Shown piece by piece: positions 25,996 through 36,573 of a stretch of DNA of 64,000 nt. A program made the position numbers and the translations under genes. Each line of letters begins with the position of its first letter. The first letter of the stretch is position 1. The DNA is from Lysinibacillus capsici (GTDB lineage: Bacteria > Bacillota > Bacilli > Bacillales_A > Planococcaceae), in NCBI RefSeq assembly GCF_003367505.1, contig NZ_PXXX01000008.1, forward strand, positions 124,001-188,000, in the 5' to 3' direction. The notes under the pieces were generated by a model. That model worked only from the letters and a program-made list of their open reading frames with translations. It did not search any database and was not told the origin of the DNA.

Positions 25996-26030
25996 AAAAG
26001 GGAACTCCAAATGAGTTCCCTTTTTTATTT
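25996..26030. terminator. Bidirectional terminator
   Basis: GGGAACTC / GAGTTCCC stem, loop CAAAT, T6 on the right and an A-run on the left. It serves the thioesterase and hemAT genes, which converge. Confidence 0.9.
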
Positions 26031-27340
26031 TACATATTTAGTTCATTGACAACATTAATGAGCGAGTCGGAAGAAGAAGAGACTAGTGTAGCACCTTGCG
26101 ATAATTCAGTGATTAAATTAGATATAGCTGAAATATCTCTAGATGTATTTACGTATTGCTGCTGAATGCCAGAAACTGCATCAGCAATATCATTAAATGA
26201 CTTGGATAAACTTTCTTGTGTATTGACACTATGTTGAATTTTTTGATCAACATTAGTAACTGAATTAGCCATAGTCGTAATATTACTTTCTGTTTCCTTA
26301 ATAAGGTGAGAAACATTTTGGACGGCATTTTTTGTTTCCTCCGCAAGTTTACGAACTTCCTCAGCCACTACTGCAAAACCTTTCCCATGTTCTCCAGCTC
26401 GTGCAGCCTCAATAGAAGCATTTAATGCTAATAAATTGGTTTGATCAGCAATGCCTGTAACTAGCCCAACGATTTCAGAAATTTTTTGAGAAGAGGTACG
26501 TAGTTGGTTCATCGTTACCTCAAGACCATTGACACTTTGCAAAATAACTTGGATTAAATCATTTTGTTCTTTCAATTGCTGTTGGCCTCGTCTTGATTTT
26601 TCTTGTGTATCTGCTACGAAGTTCAATCCTTGCTTGGTTGCTACAGCAATATCATCTGTTTGTGAGGAAATCACTAATAATGATGCGGCTGTTTCTTCAC
26701 TAATGGCATTAAGCTCTTCTGCAGTACTTTGGATCGTCGTTACAAGGGAATTTTTTGTTGCATCTGCTGCTGAGCGAATACGTTCTTCCTCTTTTTCATA
26801 TGCCTCAATCACGAGTTGTTGCTCAAAATTAATGATTTTACAAAAAGCGTTTATAGCACGAATAGCATCTGTTTTAGAAATATCCACCTCGTTCACAAAG
26901 TTTGCAAAAGTAGTAGTGAGTGACTGGAATGAGGCAATATACCACTTTGACTGCAAGCCAATTCGAACGTGAGCCTCAGCAATGGCTTTTCGTTCAGCAA
27001 TGTAGGCATCATTAATATGACTTTCAAAAATGTCACTTAAATGTTTATGTAACGTGATTTTCAAACGATCAATATGTGATGTTCTATTAATAATATCAAG
27101 TAAATCTTGGCTCAAACTAATGGCTGCATAAAATTTCTCCACCATTTCAGGAATTAAGTCTTTAGCTAAAGGCTGTAGCTGCTTAATGATAGCTAAATCC
27201 TCAAGTGTTAAATTTAAAAGTTGTAATTGTTTTTGAAGATTGGGGTGGTTCAATACATCTAACTGTACACCGCTCTTAAAATTTTCAGGTGTTAATGTAA
27301 TTGCGTAGCTAGAACTACTATTTTTTGAAAACCAACTCAT
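26030..27340 (-). CDS. hemAT: Heme-based aerotaxis transducer HemAT
   Basis: The 436-residue globin-coupled sensor lacks TM segments. The globin domain (about 1-180) retains the proximal heme His124 in [13 protein letters not shown] and Tyr71 in EKFYAAI, matching the oxygen-sensing Tyr of B. subtilis HemAT. A methyl-accepting signalling domain (about 200-436) has the conserved hairpin tip region with [40 protein letters not shown]. It senses oxygen and signals to CheA. The ATG at 27340 has GGAGCAA 7 bp upstream, so the longer frame starting at 27355 is rejected. Confidence 0.93.
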   Translation of the reverse strand: MSWFSKNSSSSYAITLTPENFKSGVQLDVLNHPNLQKQLQLLNLTLEDLAIIKQLQPLAKDLIPEMVEKFYAAISLSQDLLDIINRTSHIDRLKITLHKHLSDIFESHINDAYIAERKAIAEAHVRIGLQSKWYIASFQSLTTTFANFVNEVDISKTDAIRAINAFCKIINFEQQLVIEAYEKEEERIRSAADATKNSLVTTIQSTAEELNAISEETAASLLVISSQTDDIAVATKQGLNFVADTQEKSRRGQQQLKEQNDLIQVILQSVNGLEVTMNQLRTSSQKISEIVGLVTGIADQTNLLALNASIEAARAGEHGKGFAVVAEEVRKLAEETKNAVQNVSHLIKETESNITTMANSVTNVDQKIQHSVNTQESLSKSFNDIADAVSGIQQQYVNTSRDISAISNLITELSQGATLVSSSSDSLINVVNELNM

Positions 27341-27625
27341 TATTATTTGCTCCATTCTTAATATCCATAATAAATTGTAAGTAAATAAGCACTTTTGAAA
27401 TTTGTTAGGTTTGTATATTTAATAAATAAATGGGATTAAATCTATTTTACTATTATTTGCTGAATATTTGGTTAAAAAATTGGATATTTCTTTATTTTTT
27501 TACTTTATTGTTAGTCCAAATGGTGAAGCGATGTAAATTTGAATTTAAAATAGGAAACCTGTAAAATACGAACTGTTTAGCAATCTAAAAATCGTACGAA
27601 AATAAAAAATGGAAGGAGGGGTGGT

Positions 27626-27835
27626 ATGGAGAAAAAACGTTTTAAATTTGTTATTCCTGTCATGGTGATTGTTGCCATTGGTTCTGTTTATATGCTACGA
27701 AACTATCATGCTGAGGTACCAGATGTTGAGCAATTATTAATTACCATATGTGCAGCTTTGGGATCAGGGGTATTAGCCTACTTTTTATTTCCACAGCAGG
27801 GGGATAATAAGATTGATGACAGAGGACCGTATTAA
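27626..27835 (+). CDS. Small two-helix membrane protein
   Basis: The 69-residue protein has predicted TM helices at about 8-24 and 38-55, the latter a Gly/Ala/Leu-rich stretch, with a short polar tail ending in DDRGPY. GGAAGGAGGGG stands before the ATG and a terminator follows, so it is a genuine small gene. No family is recognised. Confidence 0.7.
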   Translation: MEKKRFKFVIPVMVIVAIGSVYMLRNYHAEVPDVEQLLITICAALGSGVLAYFLFPQQGDNKIDDRGPY

Positions 27836-27847
27836 TAGATTAAAAAA

Positions 27848-27881
27848 ACTGCTCGTTTTCATTAAAACGAGCAGTCTTTTT
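27848..27881. terminator. Bidirectional terminator
   Basis: A perfect 12-bp stem ACTGCTCGTTTT / AAAACGAGCAGT with loop CATT, flanked by A7 and T5. It ends the small membrane gene and corA. Confidence 0.92.
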
Positions 27882-28842
27882 ATGGTTTAAACAGTTTAAA
27901 CCAGCCTTTATGTTTAAAGACAGCCAACATAAAGATAACGATAATTATCATAATCCCAAGTACAATAAAATAGCTGTATTGCCCATGTAGTTCAGGCATG
28001 TTATCGAAATTCATCCCATACACACCAGCAATGAAGGTAAGTGGTATAAAGATAGTTGATACAATTGTTAAAGTCATCATAATGCCATTCATTCGGCTAG
28101 AACTCATAGCCATATAACTATCCCGCATGTCTGCTGTAAGCTCTCGATTAGATTCAACCATCTCTGTTAGCTTAAGTAGATGGTCGTAGATATCTCCAAA
28201 ATAAGCTCTCTCCGATTTTTTTAGTGAGAAACGGTAAGAATTGAGAATGCGATATAAAAGATCACGCATTGGTAAAATAGTACGTCTTAAGTCAAGCAAG
28301 TCACTACGGAACTCGAAGACAATTTTCATGGCATTTACATTACTTTGGTATGTAAGTTCACCTTCTAAAGCATTTAGATGATCTTCAATTTTGTAAACGA
28401 GTGGAAAATAACTATCAACAATTTTATCGATAGTTTGATACGTTAGGTATACAGTACCTCGCTCCCAATTCTTAGGTTGGTTTTCCAGCATCTTTTGCAC
28501 CTTCTCTATCTCAGGGACAGGATTTTTATGGAAGGTTATGATGAATTTATTGGAGGCAAAAATATTAACCTCCTCCGCAGCTAACGTCTCTTCGTTTACC
28601 CGATGAATGACAAAGAAATGAAAATCATCATAAAAATCGAGCTTAGGACGCTGCAACCTCATTAAGCAATCTTCAATAGCGAGAGGGTGAAAGTGGAAAA
28701 ATGTATCCAACAATGATTCCTCCTCGGCTGTAGGACAATTAAAATCAACCCAATACCATTCAAATTCTTGCTGATGTATCTCTTCTAATGGAAAATCCTT
28801 TAACAATTGTTGTTGCTTTGTAATGCCAATGGTGCTTATCAC
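27880..28842 (-). CDS. corA: CorA-type magnesium/cobalt transporter
   Basis: The 320-residue protein has a large cytoplasmic N-terminal domain and two C-terminal TM helices. The selectivity motif GMN occurs in VYGMNFDNMPEL between them, and the basic tail KHKGWFKLFKP is typical. It transports Mg2+ (and Co2+) as a pentamer. The second GTG (28840-28842) is chosen since GAGGTG is 6 bp before it; the first GTG lies within that site. It follows the methyltransferase gene closely on the same strand and is probably co-transcribed. Confidence 0.93.
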   Translation of the reverse strand: MISTIGITKQQQLLKDFPLEEIHQQEFEWYWVDFNCPTAEEESLLDTFFHFHPLAIEDCLMRLQRPKLDFYDDFHFFVIHRVNEETLAAEEVNIFASNKFIITFHKNPVPEIEKVQKMLENQPKNWERGTVYLTYQTIDKIVDSYFPLVYKIEDHLNALEGELTYQSNVNAMKIVFEFRSDLLDLRRTILPMRDLLYRILNSYRFSLKKSERAYFGDIYDHLLKLTEMVESNRELTADMRDSYMAMSSSRMNGIMMTLTIVSTIFIPLTFIAGVYGMNFDNMPELHGQYSYFIVLGIMIIIVIFMLAVFKHKGWFKLFKP

Positions 28843-28874
28843 GGTTTTCACCTCAAATTATTTACTACAAAATG

Positions 28875-29558
28875 TTAGCGCTCCTCTTTAAAGCATACCC
28901 AACCACCGAACAAAGTAGTGGCAAAAAATCTAGAAGGTTTAGTAAAACCTGCACTTTGTAAAAGTATTAAAATTTCTTCTTCACTCATAAAAGAAAGGGA
29001 ACGAATGGATTTTTCCATCTCTGCTACATCGGATAAAGAAAGTCTAGTATGCTGTAGCCAATAAGAACGCCATAAATCAAATTGTAGTTCTGTTTCTAAA
29101 GAGCCTAGCTGACCATATTTTGAAACAAGGACAAATGGTGCTCCAGGTTTCAAATGTCTTGCTATTTCTGTTATTGTTTCGAGCTTTTCTTTATAATCAT
29201 GAATAAAATGCAAGACGAGAACACAACTTGCCGCATCATACTGAGTAGAGGGCAGCGAAGCATCAAGTATTGTAGCCTGATGGAATGACATATCATTAGG
29301 AAGAGTGAGTAAACGCTCTTTAGCTATAGTAAGCATGGATTCTGATGGATCAATGCCAGTGAATGACCAGTGAGGTCTTCCTTCTGCAAGCTGTATAATT
29401 TCATTGCCACTTCCTGCTCCCACGACTAGCATGTTAGCATTTTCTGATAGCCTAGAATGATAAAAAGTTTGTATTAAACGTAGCATGGCATCATAACTAG
29501 GCAATGTACGGCGAATACCCTTTTCATATTCATTTGCTAATGTGTTGTTAAATTCCAA
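28875..29558 (-). CDS. Class I SAM-dependent methyltransferase
   Basis: The 227-residue protein contains NMLVVGAGSGNEIIQLAEGRPHWSFTGIDPSESML, a SAM motif I and II, and SCVLVLHFIHDY for motif IV. Target unknown. The start is TTG 29558 with AGGAG only 2 bp before, an unusually tight spacing, so the start is less certain. It leads a probable two-gene transcript with corA. Confidence 0.8.
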   Translation of the reverse strand: MEFNNTLANEYEKGIRRTLPSYDAMLRLIQTFYHSRLSENANMLVVGAGSGNEIIQLAEGRPHWSFTGIDPSESMLTIAKERLLTLPNDMSFHQATILDASLPSTQYDAASCVLVLHFIHDYKEKLETITEIARHLKPGAPFVLVSKYGQLGSLETELQFDLWRSYWLQHTRLSLSDVAEMEKSIRSLSFMSEEEILILLQSAGFTKPSRFFATTLFGGWVCFKEER

Positions 29559-29683
29559 CGCTCCTCACAGCCTTTCAAAAAAATTTTAAAAAATCTTTCT
29601 TAATGTGAAACTATTGCGGGTATAGTTCCGTAAATAGTAGTACATAAAACATAGAATAAAGTTCAAAGAAAGGGTTGATATAT

Positions 29684-29989
29684 ATGGAGACTAAATGGTC
29701 TAAAGTAATCATACACGCAAGTGCATTTTTTGCGCCATGGTTAGTGCCCATTATTTTCTTTTTAATTAGTTCGGATGAGGAAGTAAAGGCAATTTCTATT
29801 CAAGCACTGCTATTCCAAATTGTCATGGGTGTTTTAATTGCTATCTCTGTTGGTTTAAGCTTTGTCCTTATTGGCTTACCATTTTTAATCATTTTCGGCA
29901 TTATGGTATTTGTGGTACCGATCATCGGTATCGTAAAAGCATTGTCTGATGAACCTTGGCGTTATCCAATTGTTGGTCGCTGGGTATAA
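29684..29989 (+). CDS. DUF4870 membrane protein
   Basis: The 101-residue protein has three TM helices (about 10-25, 39-63, 63-85). FFAPWLVPIIFFLISSDEEVKAISIQALLFQI and the WRYPIVGRWV end fit DUF4870, small membrane proteins of unknown function. ATG 29684 was chosen since AAAGGG lies about 10 bp upstream; a TTG at 29675 is too close to it. Confidence 0.8.
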   Translation: METKWSKVIIHASAFFAPWLVPIIFFLISSDEEVKAISIQALLFQIVMGVLIAISVGLSFVLIGLPFLIIFGIMVFVVPIIGIVKALSDEPWRYPIVGRWV

Positions 29990-29998
29990 TTTTCATAG

Positions 29999-30036
29999 AC
30001 GCAAGTATATGCTAGTTGCATATGCTTGCGTTTTTT
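29999..30036 (+). terminator. Terminator after the DUF4870 gene
   Basis: ACGCAAGTATATGC / GCATATGCTTGCGT stem with loop TAGTT and T7. Confidence 0.93.
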
Positions 30037-30166
30037 CTATGACGAATAAGGGTACATTAGGTGTATAAGGAAATTATTAAACCGTAAACAAATGATCGAA
30101 AAAGGGCTCTTTTCGGCTCTTAAAAAGCCTTTTTCAAGACTTTCCACTTTTCTATGGGCGAAATCA

Positions 30167-30226
30167 TTGCAATTTTTTTCAAGCGTTTTGTATAATATAC
30201 TCAAAGAAAGTCAAAGATAGTCAAAG
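30167..30226 (+). promoter_or_regulatory. ctsR operon promoter with CtsR operator
   Basis: TTGCAA (30167-30172), an 18-bp spacer and TATAAT (30191-30196) form the sigma-A promoter. Just after it, AGTCAAA-GAT-AGTCAAA (30209-30225) matches the CtsR consensus RGTCAAANANRGTCAAA exactly, and a further heptad-like CTCAAA (30200-30205) precedes it with the same 10-bp spacing. Confidence 0.92.
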
Positions 30227-30256
30227 TCAGTGAAGCAAGCGAGGTGTATTCCTAAA

Positions 30257-30727
30257 ATGCGTAATATATCAGACATCATAGAGGGTTACTTAAAGCAAGT
30301 ACTTGAATTAGGTGGAGAAGGGCATATTGAAATTAAACGTAGTGAAATCGCTGATAAATTTCAATGTGTACCATCACAAATAAATTATGTTATTAATACA
30401 AGATTTACTGCCGAGCGGGGTTACCTTGTTGAGAGCAAACGTGGTGGTGGTGGATACATTCGAATTTTACGTGTCCGCGCGAATTCACAGATTGATTTAA
30501 TCGACGATGTTCTCAGGCAAATTGAAGGTGGGGCATCACAAACAATGGCAGAAGATTTGGTTTATCGACTCATTGATGAGCAGGTAATTTCCAAGCGAGA
30601 AGCGAAATTAATGTTAGCAGCAATTGATCGCTCCACGATCGACTTGCATCTCCCCTTAAGAGATGTCATTCGATCAAAAATATTGCGAGCAATGCTGACA
30701 ACAATAAAATATGAACAACAAAAATAG
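30257..30727 (+). CDS. ctsR: Transcriptional repressor CtsR
   Basis: The 156-residue dimeric repressor of class III heat-shock genes has a winged helix-turn-helix at about 1-75 with NISDIIEGYLKQVLE and the wing SKRGGGGYIRI, whose glycine-rich tip senses heat. The C-terminal domain (about 80-156) is helical. ATG 30257 lies 10 bp after GAGGTG; a longer frame from 30230 has no ribosome site. It represses its own operon through the heptads at 30200-30225 and is inactivated by McsB/McsA, encoded next. Confidence 0.95.
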   Translation: MRNISDIIEGYLKQVLELGGEGHIEIKRSEIADKFQCVPSQINYVINTRFTAERGYLVESKRGGGGYIRILRVRANSQIDLIDDVLRQIEGGASQTMAEDLVYRLIDEQVISKREAKLMLAAIDRSTIDLHLPLRDVIRSKILRAMLTTIKYEQQK

Positions 30728-30740
30728 TGAGGTGATGGAA

Positions 30741-31283
30741 ATGATATGCGAACATTGTAAACAACGTAATGCGACAGTTACAGTAACACAAGTTCAAAGT
30801 GGGCAAAAAGTAGAGCATCATTATTGTGACGTCTGCGCCTCACAATTCCATCCATTTCATGCAGAGTTTAAACAAGAGCCAGTATCTATTCAACAGTTAT
30901 TGTCTAACTGGTTTGGCTCTCCTACATGGCAAAAGGTGGGGGAAAAACAACAGGTACAACCACAACAGCAAACATGCCCACAATGTGGATTTTCGTATAA
31001 GCAATTTTTAAAAGAAGGAAAATTCGGGTGCCCAAGCTGTTATGACACATTTGGAGATCATTTGCCAAAGCTTTTTAATCGTATTCAGGCAGGTCCACAA
31101 CACATTGGAAAAATGCCTGGTGCTCGCAGTAATGTGTATGTTATTAAAAAGCAAATAGAAGATATCCGCAAGCGTATGAAATCCGCCGTAGATGAAGAAC
31201 AGTTTGAAGAAGCGGCGAAGCTACGGGATGAAGTTAAAGAGCTAGAGAAGCATCTACAATTTGAAGGTGGTGATGTGACATGA
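30741..31283 (+). CDS. mcsA: McsA, activator of the McsB arginine kinase
   Basis: The 180-residue protein has two zinc-binding CxxC pairs near the N-terminus (CEHC and CDVC), a second pair set CPQC/CPSC at about residues 80-105, and a C-terminal UVR-type coiled coil IRKRMKSAVDEEQFEEAAKLRDEVKELE (about 145-172). It activates McsB. ATG 30741 follows AGGTG by 6 bp; earlier in-frame ATGs (30711, 30735) lack a site. It overlaps mcsB by four bases. Confidence 0.93.
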   Translation: MICEHCKQRNATVTVTQVQSGQKVEHHYCDVCASQFHPFHAEFKQEPVSIQQLLSNWFGSPTWQKVGEKQQVQPQQQTCPQCGFSYKQFLKEGKFGCPSCYDTFGDHLPKLFNRIQAGPQHIGKMPGARSNVYVIKKQIEDIRKRMKSAVDEEQFEEAAKLRDEVKELEKHLQFEGGDVT

Positions 31284-32389
31284 TGATTGAATCATTTTTA
31301 GAGCGTGCGACACCAACTTGGATGCATATCAAAGATGATTACTCAGATATCGTCATTAGTACACGGATCCGCCTTGCACGAAATTTAGATGGCTATCGTT
31401 TTCCATTAGCGTTTTCAGAAAATGAGGCACTGCAAGTGGAACAGGCCGTTACACATGCTGTCAGCGATAGCCCAACGCTTCAAAATGATTATGCTTATTT
31501 TGCTATAAAGGATTTAACCCCTTTACAGCGTCAAATTCTTGTAGAAAAGCATTTGATTAGCCCGCAACTGGCTAAAAAAGAGCAAGTGGGCTCTATACTA
31601 CTCTCTGAAGACGAATCCGTTAGCATTATGGTGAATGAAGAGGATCATTTACGCATTCAATGTATGACAGCAAGTTTTCAACTTCAAAGTGCTTATGAAC
31701 AAGCAAATAAGATTGATCGTATCCTAGAGAAAGTATTACCGTATGCTTTTCGAGATACTTTTGGTTATTTAACAAGCTGTCCAACGAATATTGGTACGGG
31801 TCTACGAGCATCCGTCATGATGCATTTACCCGCTCTTACATTAACTGGGCAAATGAATCAAATTATAAATGCCATGACACGCTTAGGAATGACTGTAAGA
31901 GGTATATATGGAGAAGGAAGCGAAAATTTAGGGAATGTTTATCAAGTGTCTAACCAAATTACACTTGGGAAGACAGAGGAAGATATTTTAGCAGATATAC
32001 AAAGTGTCGCTGAAAAGATTATTCAAAAAGAGCGGCATGCAAGAGGTAAATTAATGGAAAAGGCAGAGCTTGCGCTAGAAGATCGCGTATATCGAGCTTT
32101 AGGTACCCTTACACATGCAAGAATTTTAACAAGTGAGGAAGCTGCTACTTGCCTATCTAATGTTCGTTTAGGAGTAGATTTACAATTGATTGATGGTATA
32201 CAAACAACGACCTTAAATGAATGTGTTGTTAGTATGCAACCAGGTTTTTTACAGCACTATGCAGGTGAGGCATTACCACCTGCTGAGCGGGATCGTGTAC
32301 GAGCGGAGATGCTTCGTGAGACATTATCTCAAGAACATGCGAATAAGCCTATAAATGGGGAAAAAGGAGAGGATTTATATGATGTTTAA
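31280..32389 (+). CDS. mcsB: Protein arginine kinase McsB
   Basis: The 369-residue guanido-phosphotransferase-like kinase phosphorylates arginines to tag proteins for ClpCP degradation and controls Cts[10 protein letters not shown] (about 27-35) is the family's nucleotide-binding Arg cluster, and [21 protein letters not shown] carries the catalytic-site cysteine region. The start overlaps mcsA and the end overlaps clpC, giving tight translational coupling. Confidence 0.95.
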   Translation: MMIESFLERATPTWMHIKDDYSDIVISTRIRLARNLDGYRFPLAFSENEALQVEQAVTHAVSDSPTLQNDYAYFAIKDLTPLQRQILVEKHLISPQLAKKEQVGSILLSEDESVSIMVNEEDHLRIQCMTASFQLQSAYEQANKIDRILEKVLPYAFRDTFGYLTSCPTNIGTGLRASVMMHLPALTLTGQMNQIINAMTRLGMTVRGIYGEGSENLGNVYQVSNQITLGKTEEDILADIQSVAEKIIQKERHARGKLMEKAELALEDRVYRALGTLTHARILTSEEAATCLSNVRLGVDLQLIDGIQTTTLNECVVSMQPGFLQHYAGEALPPAERDRVRAEMLRETLSQEHANKPINGEKGEDLYDV

Positions 32390-34823
32390 TCGTTTTACAC
32401 AACGCGCGCAAAAAGTATTACAGCTTGCTCAGGAAGAGGCTATTCGTTGGAAGCACGAATCTATCGGTACAGAGCATATTCTATTAGGGCTTATACGTGA
32501 AGGCGGCGGTATTGCTGCGAAAGCGTTAGAAGCCATTGATATTAGTCCTCAAATGATTGAAGCTGGCATTGAAGAATTAGTTGGTAAAGGCAAAGAAGAT
32601 GTCGGTCCAATCGTTCATTATACACCAAGAGCTAAAAAAGTAATTGAATTATCTGTTGATGAGTCACGTAAACTAGGTCACTCCTATATCGGTACAGAGC
32701 ATCTATTATTGGCGCTTATACGTGAGGGTGAGGGCGTGGCAGCTCGCGTTTTAAACAATGCGGGAGTCGGTTTAAATAAAGCTCGCCAGCAAGTATTATT
32801 GCTATTAGGTAATAATGATAATGCACAATCTGGTCAACAAGCAGCCCAAGCTGCCAATACACCAACATTAGATAGCCTAGCACGTGATTTAACACAAATT
32901 GCACGTGAAGGTACTTTAGACCCTGTTATTGGCCGAAGCAAGGAAATTACACGAGTTATTGAAGTTTTATCGCGTCGTACGAAAAATAACCCTGTATTGA
33001 TTGGTGAGCCAGGTGTTGGTAAAACAGCGATTGCTGAAGGATTGGCACAGCAAATTATTAATAACGAGGTGCCAGAAATCCTTCGTGACAAACGTGTAAT
33101 GACACTAGATATGGGGACAGTTGTTGCAGGTACAAAATATCGTGGAGAATTTGAAGATCGTTTGAAAAAAGTGATGGATGAAATTCGCCAAGCAGGCAAC
33201 ATCATTTTATTTATTGACGAATTGCATACATTAATTGGTGCGGGCGGTGCTGAAGGTGCGATTGATGCATCAAATATCTTAAAACCTTCTTTAGCACGTG
33301 GGGAGCTTCAATGTATTGGTGCCACAACACTTGATGAGTACCGCAAGTACATTGAAAAGGATGCGGCCTTAGAGCGTCGTTTCCAACCAATCCAAGTGGA
33401 TGAGCCGACAGTGGAAGAGGCTATTCTAATTATTCAGGGCTTACGCGATCGTTATGAAGCACATCACCGTGTGAAAATTACAGATGAAGCCATTGAAGCA
33501 GCGGCAAAAATGAGTGATAGATATATTTCTGATCGATTCTTACCAGATAAAGCGATTGACTTAATCGATGAAGCAGGTTCTAAAGTACGCTTACGCTCAT
33601 TCGCAGTACCACCAAACTTAAAGGCGCTTGAGGATAAGCTTGAAAATGTTCGTTCTGAAAAAAATGCAGCCGTATCAGGTCAAGAATTTGAAAAGGCAGC
33701 AGCGCTAAGAGATACAGAGCAAAAGCTGAAGGATGAAATTGAAGCTACTCGAAAAAATTGGAAAGAAGAGCAAGGTAAAGCCGAATCTAAAGTGACTGTG
33801 GATGATGTAGCAGCAGTTGTATCAATGTGGACAGGAATCCCAGTAGCTAAAATTGCTTCTGAAGAATCTTCGAAGTTATTACAGCTTGAAGAAGAGTTAC
33901 ACAAACGTGTAGTAGGGCAAGGAGAAGCAGTAGAAGCGATTTCTCGTGCAATACGTCGTGCAAGAGCAGGCTTAAAAGATCCAAAACGACCAATTGGCTC
34001 ATTTATCTTCTTAGGACCTACAGGCGTTGGTAAAACAGAGCTTGCAAGAGCACTTGCTGAGGTAATGTTTGGCGATGAGGATGCGATGATTCGTGTTGAC
34101 ATGTCCGAGTACATGGAGAAACATTCGACTTCTCGTTTAGTAGGTTCACCTCCGGGCTATGTAGGCTTCGATGATGGTGGCCAACTGACAGAGAAAGTTC
34201 GCCGTAAGCCATATTCAGTCGTTTTATTAGATGAAATTGAAAAGGCACACCCTGATGTATTCAATATTCTATTGCAAGTGCTTGAAGATGGTCGTTTAAC
34301 AGACTCTAAGGGACGTGTAGTAGACTTCCGCAATACAGTGGTCATTATGACTTCAAACGTTGGTGCGGATGCATTAAAATACCAAAAGAACCTTGGTTTC
34401 AATGTAGGTGGTGCAGAGTCTAAGCATAAAGACATGAAAGGTACGATGTTAGAAGAATTGAAAAAAGCATTCCGTCCAGAATTCTTAAACCGTATCGATG
34501 AAATGATTGTCTTCCACGCATTAGAAAAAGAGCACTTAAAAGAAATCATTGCGATGATGGGCAATGCTTTAACAAAACGCTTGCAAGAGCAAGACATTTC
34601 GTTAGAGCTGACTGATGCAGCACTTGAAAAAATTGCTGAAGAAGGCTATGACCCTCAATATGGTGCTCGTCCTTTACGTCGTGCATTACAAAAACAAGTA
34701 GAGGATCGATTATCAGAAGAATTACTAAAGGGTAATGTAGAAAAGGGTAATCAGGTTGTCATTGATTACGTAAACGATGAGTTTGTTGTAAAGAAAAAAG
34801 AGGGAGTTTCCATCTCTAAATAA
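32379..34823 (+). CDS. clpC: ATP-dependent Clp protease ATP-binding subunit ClpC
   Basis: The 814-residue AAA+ unfoldase has two Clp-N repeats (about 1-145), AAA-1 with GEPGVGKT, a UVR-containing middle domain with [17 protein letters not shown] (about 425-440), and AAA-2 with GPTGVGKT and [15 protein letters not shown]. It feeds ClpP, with McsB as adaptor. ATG 32379, 8-10 bp after AAAGGAGAGG, was chosen over a GTG-like earlier start at 32355. It closes the ctsR operon. Confidence 0.96.
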   Translation: MMFNRFTQRAQKVLQLAQEEAIRWKHESIGTEHILLGLIREGGGIAAKALEAIDISPQMIEAGIEELVGKGKEDVGPIVHYTPRAKKVIELSVDESRKLGHSYIGTEHLLLALIREGEGVAARVLNNAGVGLNKARQQVLLLLGNNDNAQSGQQAAQAANTPTLDSLARDLTQIAREGTLDPVIGRSKEITRVIEVLSRRTKNNPVLIGEPGVGKTAIAEGLAQQIINNEVPEILRDKRVMTLDMGTVVAGTKYRGEFEDRLKKVMDEIRQAGNIILFIDELHTLIGAGGAEGAIDASNILKPSLARGELQCIGATTLDEYRKYIEKDAALERRFQPIQVDEPTVEEAILIIQGLRDRYEAHHRVKITDEAIEAAAKMSDRYISDRFLPDKAIDLIDEAGSKVRLRSFAVPPNLKALEDKLENVRSEKNAAVSGQEFEKAAALRDTEQKLKDEIEATRKNWKEEQGKAESKVTVDDVAAVVSMWTGIPVAKIASEESSKLLQLEEELHKRVVGQGEAVEAISRAIRRARAGLKDPKRPIGSFIFLGPTGVGKTELARALAEVMFGDEDAMIRVDMSEYMEKHSTSRLVGSPPGYVGFDDGGQLTEKVRRKPYSVVLLDEIEKAHPDVFNILLQVLEDGRLTDSKGRVVDFRNTVVIMTSNVGADALKYQKNLGFNVGGAESKHKDMKGTMLEELKKAFRPEFLNRIDEMIVFHALEKEHLKEIIAMMGNALTKRLQEQDISLELTDAALEKIAEEGYDPQYGARPLRRALQKQVEDRLSEELLKGNVEKGNQVVIDYVNDEFVVKKKEGVSISK

Positions 34824-34830
34824 TTTCAAG

Positions 34831-34871
34831 GAAAGACAGTAAGGCTTTAAGTGCCAAGCTGTCTTTTTTTC
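34831..34871 (+). terminator. Terminator of the ctsR-clpC operon
   Basis: AAAGACAG / CTGTCTTT outer stem with an internal GGC/GCC helix, followed by T7. Confidence 0.85.
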
Positions 34872-34914
34872 TGTACAATTAAGGATAAGAACAAATATTC
34901 GAGGTGAAAGCAAT

Positions 34915-36291
34915 TTGGCAAAGAAAAAAACGAAATTTGTATGTTCAGGCTGTGGCTATGAATCTGCTAAATGGATGGGAAGATGCCCTGGATGTGGCGA
35001 ATGGAATAAAATGGTGGAAGAAGTAGAAATGGTTGCAAAAGGCCCACGTGGAGCATTTCAACATTCTGCTACAGTTACTCAAAAGGCAATCCCGATTATC
35101 CAAGTAGAAGCTACTGAAGAATCGCGCGTAGCAACAGAAATGGGCGAACTCAATCGTGTATTAGGCGGTGGCATTGTACCTGGTTCTCTAGTATTAATTG
35201 GGGGCGATCCTGGAATAGGGAAATCAACATTACTATTACAGGTTTCCGCATTACTCTCGAATAAAGGGCATCGCGTACTTTATATTTCCGGAGAGGAATC
35301 CATTCGTCAAACGAAATTACGAGCAGAGCGTTTAGGAGTGATTTCTCAAGAGCTTTACATATACTCCGAAACAAACCTAGAGTTTTTAAACCAAACCATT
35401 GATGAAGTACAACCTAAATTTGTCATTGTCGATTCCATACAAACGGTTTTTCATCCAGAAGTAACAAGCGCCCCAGGTAGTGTCTCACAGGTTCGTGAAT
35501 GTACAGCCGAGCTGATGCGAATCGCTAAAACAAAAGGCATTGCTATTTTTCTAGTAGGGCATGTCACAAAAGAGGGGCAAATTGCTGGGCCACGTATTTT
35601 AGAGCATATGGTGGATACTGTACTATACTTTGAAGGGGAAAGACATCATAATCATCGTATTTTACGAAGCCAAAAAAACCGCTTCGGATCTACAAATGAA
35701 ATTGCTATATTTGAAATGCTTCAAGGTGGGTTAAAGGAAGTTCTAAACCCTTCTGAGTTATTTTTACAGGAGCGTTCACAAGGTGCGGCGGGGTCAACTA
35801 TTGTAGCCTCAATGGAGGGGACAAGGCCAATTCTTGTTGAAATTCAATCCTTAGTTACACCTACAAGCTTTAACTATCCTAAACGTATGGCCACAGGTGT
35901 CGATCAAAATCGAGTACAATTGCTAATGGCTGTACTAGAAAAGCGTATGGGTCTCATGCTACAAGCTCAGGATGCATATATTAAAGTTGCTGGTGGTGTC
36001 AAGCTGGATGAGCCAGCAATAGATTTAGCGGTGTTGACAAGCATTGTATCTAGTTTTAAGGATCAGGCAGTGCGTGCAACGGATTGCTTTATTGGTGAGG
36101 TCGGACTGACAGGTGAGGTCCGTCGGGTATCACGTATAGAACAGCGAGTCATTGAAGCGGCGAAGCTTGGATTTAAAAGAGCTTTCATTCCTTCTTCGAA
36201 TATTGGTGGTTGGGAATTTCCTCAGGGAATTGAAATTGTTGGTGTAGAAACAATAAAAGATGCACTAAATGCATGCTTTAGAGAGTTATAA
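34915..36291 (+). CDS. radA: DNA repair protein RadA
   Basis: The 458-residue branch-migration ATPase has an N-terminal C4 zinc finger ([18 protein letters not shown]), a RecA-like core with [10 protein letters not shown], the KNRFGSTNE motif specific to RadA, and a Lon-like C-terminal domain. It starts with TTG 34915 behind GAGGTGAAAG. In B. subtilis disA follows; here the next full gene is yacL. Confidence 0.95.
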   Translation: MAKKKTKFVCSGCGYESAKWMGRCPGCGEWNKMVEEVEMVAKGPRGAFQHSATVTQKAIPIIQVEATEESRVATEMGELNRVLGGGIVPGSLVLIGGDPGIGKSTLLLQVSALLSNKGHRVLYISGEESIRQTKLRAERLGVISQELYIYSETNLEFLNQTIDEVQPKFVIVDSIQTVFHPEVTSAPGSVSQVRECTAELMRIAKTKGIAIFLVGHVTKEGQIAGPRILEHMVDTVLYFEGERHHNHRILRSQKNRFGSTNEIAIFEMLQGGLKEVLNPSELFLQERSQGAAGSTIVASMEGTRPILVEIQSLVTPTSFNYPKRMATGVDQNRVQLLMAVLEKRMGLMLQAQDAYIKVAGGVKLDEPAIDLAVLTSIVSSFKDQAVRATDCFIGEVGLTGEVRRVSRIEQRVIEAAKLGFKRAFIPSSNIGGWEFPQGIEIVGVETIKDALNACFREL

Positions 36292-36573
36292 AGGAGGTTG
36301 TGCATGTTGGATATTATTCTGACATGCATTTTCCTTCATTTTTGATGCTAATATTGGAAACTCAAATAAAAGAATAATCGTCCTAAATAATAGCTGATGA
36401 ATGAATAAAGGATTTTCATCTAGTACGAACAAAATAGAAGTTTGTAAAATTTTGTCTAACTATCTTATCCTTGTTTCACACATCAAAAATAATGAGATTT
36501 TGACTGAGCTCATGAAAGATTTTCTACCGTAAACTATGTATAATCTTAACTAACAATTAGGAGGTGACAGCTT
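36292..36573 (+). other. Gap where disA would be expected, with a stub reading frame
   Basis: A very strong Shine-Dalgarno (AAGGAGGT, 36291-36298) sits on the radA stop codon, and an ATG 6 bp later opens only 13 codons (36304-36345, starting MLDIILTC). GCATGT...ACATGC forms a small inverted repeat across them. No diadenylate cyclase sequence remains. The rest is AT-rich and leads to AGGAGGTGA for yacL. Confidence 0.6.

Noticed and set aside
30098-30135. Inverted repeat GAAAAAGGGCT / AGCCTTTTTC before the ctsR promoter
   Set aside because: It has a bulge and a T-rich arm and could be a second terminator after the DUF4870 gene, but a far better terminator already lies at 29999-30036. No separate function is supported.
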